Assembly: GCA_951217055.1 (NCBI GenBank)
Contig: OX578282.1
Location: forward strand, 72,631,092-72,695,091
DNA length: 64,000 bases
Direction of reading: 5' to 3'
Origin: Gerris lacustris
Taxonomy: Eukaryota; Arthropoda; Insecta; Hemiptera; Gerridae
The notes under the pieces are model-generated. The model searched no databases and was not told where the DNA came from. It worked only from the letters and a program-made list of their open reading frames with translations. Shown one piece after another: positions 59,061-64,000 of the stretch. Made by a program: the position numbers and the translations under genes. Position 1 is the stretch's first letter. Each line of letters opens with the position of its first letter.

Positions 59061-59337
59061 CTATTTCAATATCTCTTAAAATGGAAAAAGTAGTTTTTAA
59101 GATGTCGTCGGTGCGAAAAAAATTCTTTAATGTTAGAAACGGCTTTCTGTCCAGGAGGTTTCGAAATAGGAAATATAAAAATATACATATCTCTCTTCGG
59201 ATCGAGGACAAACAATACTTGCGTTTCTTTCGGCAGCTTGGAACCGAAATATTAAATGCCTATTAGGATACGCTAAACTTTTTAAATTTCTTTGTTAAAC
59301 GTAAGAGAAACTTGGACAAGAAAAACAACTCTAAAAA
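59061..59337. other. Non-coding; fragment of a D-like tail
   Basis: GAAACGGCTTTCTGTCCAGG and TTGCGTTTCTTTCGGCAGCT echo the end of repeat D in diverged form. The frames on both strands overlap and are not genes. Confidence 0.4.
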
Positions 59338-59862
59338 ATCGGTCCGAGACAACTCAGACAAATTTTCTCACGAACGAGTTCACAATTACTTAGCTCAGTG
59401 TTTTCCATTTATTATTTTTCGTGTTTTCGTAGGTACATTTAATTATTAATGGAATCGAACCCGCTCTCTATCCACGTTTAGAGATATTCTCTCTGGAACT
59501 AGATTTTTCCCAGGAAAACAGCGTTTATATCATAAGATTTGTATTTAAATGGACAAAATTATAGCATTTTTTTTTAGTAAAAATCATCGAAACCGTTTTT
59601 GAGAATTAATTTTGGAGCTAAAATTATTTCATTTCGGGAATGATCTTTTTAAACATGTATGCCAAATTTCGTCAAAATCGGCCCAGTAGTTTAGGCTCCA
59701 GGCGTCTGCACAGACAGACGACAAACGACAGCCGTGAGACAATAATTTTTTAAAAACCACTTTTTTGAACTCAGGAGACCTCAAAACGTGTAAATCCATC
59801 AAAATCTTAAAATCGAATTTTCGCGCCATCACAATACTTTCTCTTTATATGAGAAAATAAAA
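59338..59862 (-). repeat. Dispersed repeat C, copy 6 (reverse)
   Basis: From AATCGGTCCGAGACAACTCA to GCGCCATCACAATACTTTCT and CTTTATATGAGAAA. It keeps the family order with a decayed B-box phrase (ATGGAATCGAACCC). Non-coding. Confidence 0.85.
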
Positions 59863-60777
59863 ACAAACAAAAAGATACTTGAAAGGACTGGAGACGATGA
59901 AACAAATACTTGTGTATAAAATAAAATACAAATACTTAGTTTGCGCAACTATCACTCCTGCTTAATTAATTTAACTAAGAGGCTCATTCAACAACGTTGC
60001 ATCATTAAATAAGAAATAACACGAACTGAACATAATGCAAACTGAAGCACTCATACGTCACATAAGTCATTTCTAAATAGCATTTAGAATCATCATTTTT
60101 GACAGTCAAAATCCCCTTATAAAATAGAGATATGAGCAGATAAAAGCACGCTGTATGGATATGGATGTATGAAAGTCGGTGTGATGGTGATTGCGGTCGG
60201 TATAAGACAGAGAAGCAGTCGCAGGGCTTTCAGATCCATGCAACTGATTGCACAGTAAAGTGGACGAGGCAGTTGATTGGTGGGCCGTGTCAAGTTACCT
60301 TGACCTCTAACCCTGGTCCGGACCAACGCCCTCCGACTTGATAAGGTCGCCTCACTTCTGATAAAGCTTTCCCTCCCTTAATCATAAGTTCCATTATAAA
60401 CCATTTCATTATTTTTTTTACTTTGCTCACGGTGAAGCACGAAGCACGAAGCACGCAACACCGACTAAACTGTCACTGTGTGTGACTCGCCCCTTGTTTA
60501 TTCTGCTTGGGGTTTGACTGTATTAGTAATTATGCATTTTCTAAAGTTGGTCTAGAATTTCGGTCTGTAAACATTTACCAAAATTAAGTTATTGGATTAC
60601 ACATGCTTGTGTGTGTTAATTCAATAGTTTAAACTTAAATATTATAATTATTATAAAATAATAATATAATTATTTATAATTTTTAGTATTTAGGAAATAG
60701 AAACAGGAGTTAAACATCACAATATATCATATTAACTTGCAAGATTAGCTTGAATAAGGATTAATTACTCTTCTTAT
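59863..60777. other. Non-coding, unassigned
   Basis: No gene. A triplicated GAAGCACGAAGCAC run lies near 60435. The frame at 60117-60326 has no motif. Confidence 0.4.
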
Positions 60778-62847
60778 ACTAGTGATGCGGTGCACAAAGA
60801 ACTCGCGTAGAAAGGTGCTTTTATATCAGCCATACTATGTTCTCAATAATGATATCAGGATAATATTTCAGTAAAACCTGACATTCTTATTTAACCTGAA
60901 AAGATCATTAAAATGATTCTGTCCATTATCTTTATTTAATAATATTAACGCAGGGTCGCTACGCTCGCCTCTTGATTCAGCATTTCTAGTACATATGTAT
61001 TAAATAAAGTTATTGCAAGCTCGCTGCGCTCACCTGTTGATTTAGCGTTTGTAGTAAATATGTATTAAATAAAGTTATAGCAGGCTCGCTGCGCTCGCCT
61101 GTTGATTTAGCGTTTGTAGTAAGTATTTATTAAATAAAGTTATTGCAGGCTCGCTATGCTCGCCTGTTTACACAGGAAATATAGTAATTATTTAAAAAAA
61201 TAAAGAAGGCTCGCTACGCTCGCCTATTTGATTAAGAATTTGTAGTAAATATTTATTAAATCAAGTTATTGCAGGCTCGCTGCGCTCGCCTGTTGATTTA
61301 GCGTTTGTAGTAAGTATTTATTAAATAAAGTTATTGCAAGCTCGCTTCGCTCGCCTGTTTATACAGTTAATATAGTAATTATTTAATCAAATTAAAGAAG
61401 GCTCGCTACGCTTGCCTGTTTGATTCAGAATTTGTTGTAAATATTTATTAAATAAAGTTATTGAAGGCTCGCTACGCTCACTTTTTATACAGTAAATATA
61501 ATAATTCTTTTAATCAAATAAATTAAAGAAGGCTCGCTACGCTCGCCTGTTTATACAGTAAATATAGTAATTATTTAATCAAATTAAAGATGGCTCGCTA
61601 CGCTCGCCGGTTTGATTCAGAATTTGTAGTAAATATTAATTAAATAAAGTTATTGTATGCTCGCTACGCTCGCCTGTTTATAAAGTATTTGGACGTAATC
61701 ATTATTTAATATAATTAATTCAGGCTCGCTGCACTCGCTAGTTTATACAGCATAACATTATCCAGAAATACTAAATAAATTGGTGAGTGCAGCGAACCTT
61801 CAATATATACCCAGTTAAATGAAAACTAATTTTAAATGTTGTCTATACAGGGCGAGCGCAGCGAGCCAACAATAACATTATTACAACTCCTGTATAAACG
61901 TGCGATCATAGCGAGCCTGCAATACCTCTATTAAACAACGTTCAACTAAATTTACAGTTTAAACTGCTTAGTATGCAATAATTATACTAAATAATAATTA
62001 TCTACAATTGGTTGAAAATATATAGAGTGAAATTTTAATAGTTATTTACTCTTTTATTACTTCTAAACCCTTTAAAACGATGTATAAAATGCCACACGGA
62101 CGAAAAACGTATTGTCATTCACCTTATTGGCCGCAATCTTGAAAATATAAATTATGAAATTTGAAAAGTTATTGACTCTATTCCTACTTTTATAGACCTT
62201 TAGATTAATGTATTACATGCCAAGCAGATCAATTTTTTTTTAATAGTCCGCCATATTGAAAATATGATGTGTGACATTTTTAATACTTAGATATTCCTTT
62301 CCTAAACTTCAAGACCTTTAAATTGATGTATAACACGTCATACTGACTAAAAACTTTTTGTTTAGTCGTCCGCCATGTTGGCCGCCATCTTGAAAGTGTG
62401 AAGTATTAAATTTTATCAGTTAAATATTATTTTCCTCCTTTTAAAGGCCTTTAAAACGATGTATAACACATTAAGCTGACTTAAACTTTTTTTTTAGTCG
62501 TCCGCCATATTGGCAGCCATCTTGAAAATATTAACTGTGATATTTTATTAGTTAAATTTTCTTTTCCTTCTCTTAAAGACCTTCAAAACGATGTATAACA
62601 CATTATGCTGGCTTAAAACTTTTTTTTTAGTCGTCCGCCATATTGGCCGCCATCTTGGAAATAATTAGTGAGGAATTTTCAAAAACTATACAGTTCTCAA
62701 AAATGCTGAGATGCATCTACGTGCCAAATTTCGCTGAAATTTATCAATTTTTACTCCAGTTATCGTTAGACAAACAAACAAACAAACAAACAAACTTTTC
62801 AAATCCCAAGTCTCTGAAATGAAGAACTCACTACGCTCGTTCAATTA
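60778..62847 (+). mobile_element. Composite element G, copy 2 (forward, complete)
   Basis: Starts ACTAGTGATGCGGTGCACAA, ends CGCTCGTTCAATTA, 2.07 kb. Order: ~170-bp head; ~65-bp array (60955-61920, about 16 units); ~140-bp linker; five sub-repeats with CCGCCATATTGGCCGCCATC (62060-62680); tail with CAAACAAACAAACAAACAAA and AAATGAAGAACTCACTACGC. It mirrors copy 1, giving a 2-kb-armed inverted repeat with a 4.3-kb loop. Confidence 0.8.
60955..61920 (+). repeat. Internal ~65-bp array of element G copy 2
   Basis: About 16 units of GGCTCGCTACGCTCGCCTGT plus AT-rich filler. The last few units (from 61780) are in reversed orientation (GCGAGCGCAGCGAGCC), so the array contains an inversion. Confidence 0.85.
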
Positions 62848-62973
62848 CTTTACTTCGTAAGTTTCATCGCACGTTTCCGTTACCCCAATTTTGAACCACT
62901 TCCCGTCTTTCAATCTTCCCCAAATATTGCACATGGAAATAATTATAAAGTGAAGAATACAGAAAAAAAAAAA
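62848..62973 (-). repeat. Single reversed unit of the 145-bp satellite family
   Basis: The reverse complement carries TTTCTGTATTCTTCACTTTA, TTCCATGTGCAATATTTGGG and GAAAGACGGGAAGTGGTT, as in 4270-5001. It sits exactly between element G copy 2 and repeat B copy 4. Confidence 0.8.
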
Positions 62974-63197
62974 TACGTGTGGTGTCGCGGGACACCCGGT
63001 AGGAACCAAGTTCCTTACATTTTTCATTAAATATAAATTTTAAATGACACTGCTAAGTACGTATACATTGCTAACTACTTATACATGGCGGAGTTAGAAA
63101 AGAGACAAAATTAAAAGTAACTAACTGTTTGTACCTAGCAAGAGTTAAGGAAAAATTAAAAGAAAATCATTATTTGTATCATTAAAGCAAGCGTCTT
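62974..63197 (-). repeat. Dispersed repeat B, copy 4 (reverse, truncated)
   Basis: From ACGTGTGGTGTCGCGGGACA to AAAGCAAGCGTCTT, after which element G copy 3 begins. The rest of the repeat B copy is not seen in the window. Confidence 0.8.
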
Positions 63198-63199
63198 CC

Positions 63200-64000
63200 T
63201 ACTAGTGATGCGGTGCATAAAGAACTCGCGTAGAAAGGTGCTTTTATATCAGCCATACTATGTTCTCAATAATGATATCAGGATAATATTTCAGTAAAAC
63301 CTGACATTCTTATTTAACCTGAAAAGATCATTAAAATTATTTTGTCCATTATCTTTATTTAATAATATTAACGCAGGCTCGCTACGCTCGTCTCTTGATT
63401 TAGCATTTGTAGTAAATATGTATTAAATAAAGTTATAGCAGGCTCGCTGCGTTCACCTGTTGATTTAGCGTTTGTAGTAAGTATTTATTAAATAAAGTTA
63501 TTGCAGAATCGCTACGCTCGCCTGTTTACACAGGAAATATAGTAATTATTTTATAAAACAAAGAAGGCTCGCTACGCTCGCCTATTTGATTCAGAATTTG
63601 TAGTAAATATTTATTAAATAAAGTTATTGTAGGCTCGCCTGTTTATACAGTTAATATAGTAATTATTTAATCAAATTAAAGAAGGCTCGCTGCGCTCGCC
63701 TATTTGATTCAGAATTTGTTGAAAATATTTATTAAATAAAGTTATAGCAGGCTCCCTACGCTCGCTTGTTTACACAGGAAATATAGTAATTATTATATAA
63801 AATAACGAAGGCTCGCTACAATCGCCTATATGATTCAGAATTTGTAGTAAAGATTTATTAAATAAAGTTATTGTAGGCTCGCTACGCTCGCCTGTTTATA
63901 CAGTTAATATAGTAATTATTTAATCAAATTAAAGAAGGCTCGCTACGCTCGCCTGTTTGATTCAGAATTTGTTGTAAATATTTATTAAATAAAGCTATTG
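63200..64000 (+). mobile_element. Composite element G, copy 3 (forward, runs off the window)
   Basis: Starts ACTAGTGATGCGGTGCATAA and repeats the head and about ten array units of copy 2 with few changes in the head. Truncated by the window end. Confidence 0.85.

Overview
This is an AT-rich eukaryotic window, most likely from an arthropod and probably an insect. The evidence is an intact BEL/Pao retrotransposon of animal type, a piggyBac-type TTAA insertion, many degenerate interspersed repeats of a style common in insect genomes, long (AT)n tracts, long poly-G/poly-C runs and a 200-N scaffold gap. I lean towards Hemiptera, but only weakly. I found no convincing host protein-coding gene, no rRNA and no CRISPR or prokaryotic feature. 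Almost every short open frame is a chance frame inside a repeat, and several of the longest do not begin with ATG.

The one clear gene is the Gag-Pol polyprotein (16840-22086) of a complete BEL/Pao element (15661-22876). It has two 551-bp LTRs that look identical, a CACCT target-site duplication, a tRNA-Tyr-like primer binding site, a polypurine tract and all visible catalytic residues. It is a recent and potentially autonomous insertion.

The rest is a mosaic of nested repeats. 0-10 kb: an inverted-repeat element split by a TTAA-flanked piggyBac MITE, a 26-bp array, a 145-bp satellite, and dispersed families A, B and J. 10-15.5 kb: a family D repeat split by a 580-bp foldback element that carries an exon-like segment, then three family C copies, two of them head-to-head. 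23-34 kb: nested A/B copies, short arrays, the gap, a foldback, a 470-bp MITE and a pogo/Tigger-like end. 35-45 kb: a 28-bp array and a 2.11-kb duplication (36263-38374 and 42622-44731). The second duplication copy abuts a 389-bp solo LTR with a TGCA duplication and lies inside an older, diverged repeat. The duplication carries the start of a putative recombinase-like open frame, disrupted by another repeat. 45-54 kb: minisatellites, more D/E/J copies and a tRNA-like SINE relic. 54-64 kb: three copies of a ~2.1-kb composite element (family G) built from two internal tandem arrays. Two are complete and inverted relative to each other; the third runs off the window.

Family letters (A-K) are my own labels, based on sequence shared between positions in this window, not database names. 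Boundaries were read by eye and may be off by a few bases. I found no strong case for a new molecular system. The most interesting items are the exon-like capture in the foldback, the chimeric duplication junction at the solo LTR, and the array-bearing family G.
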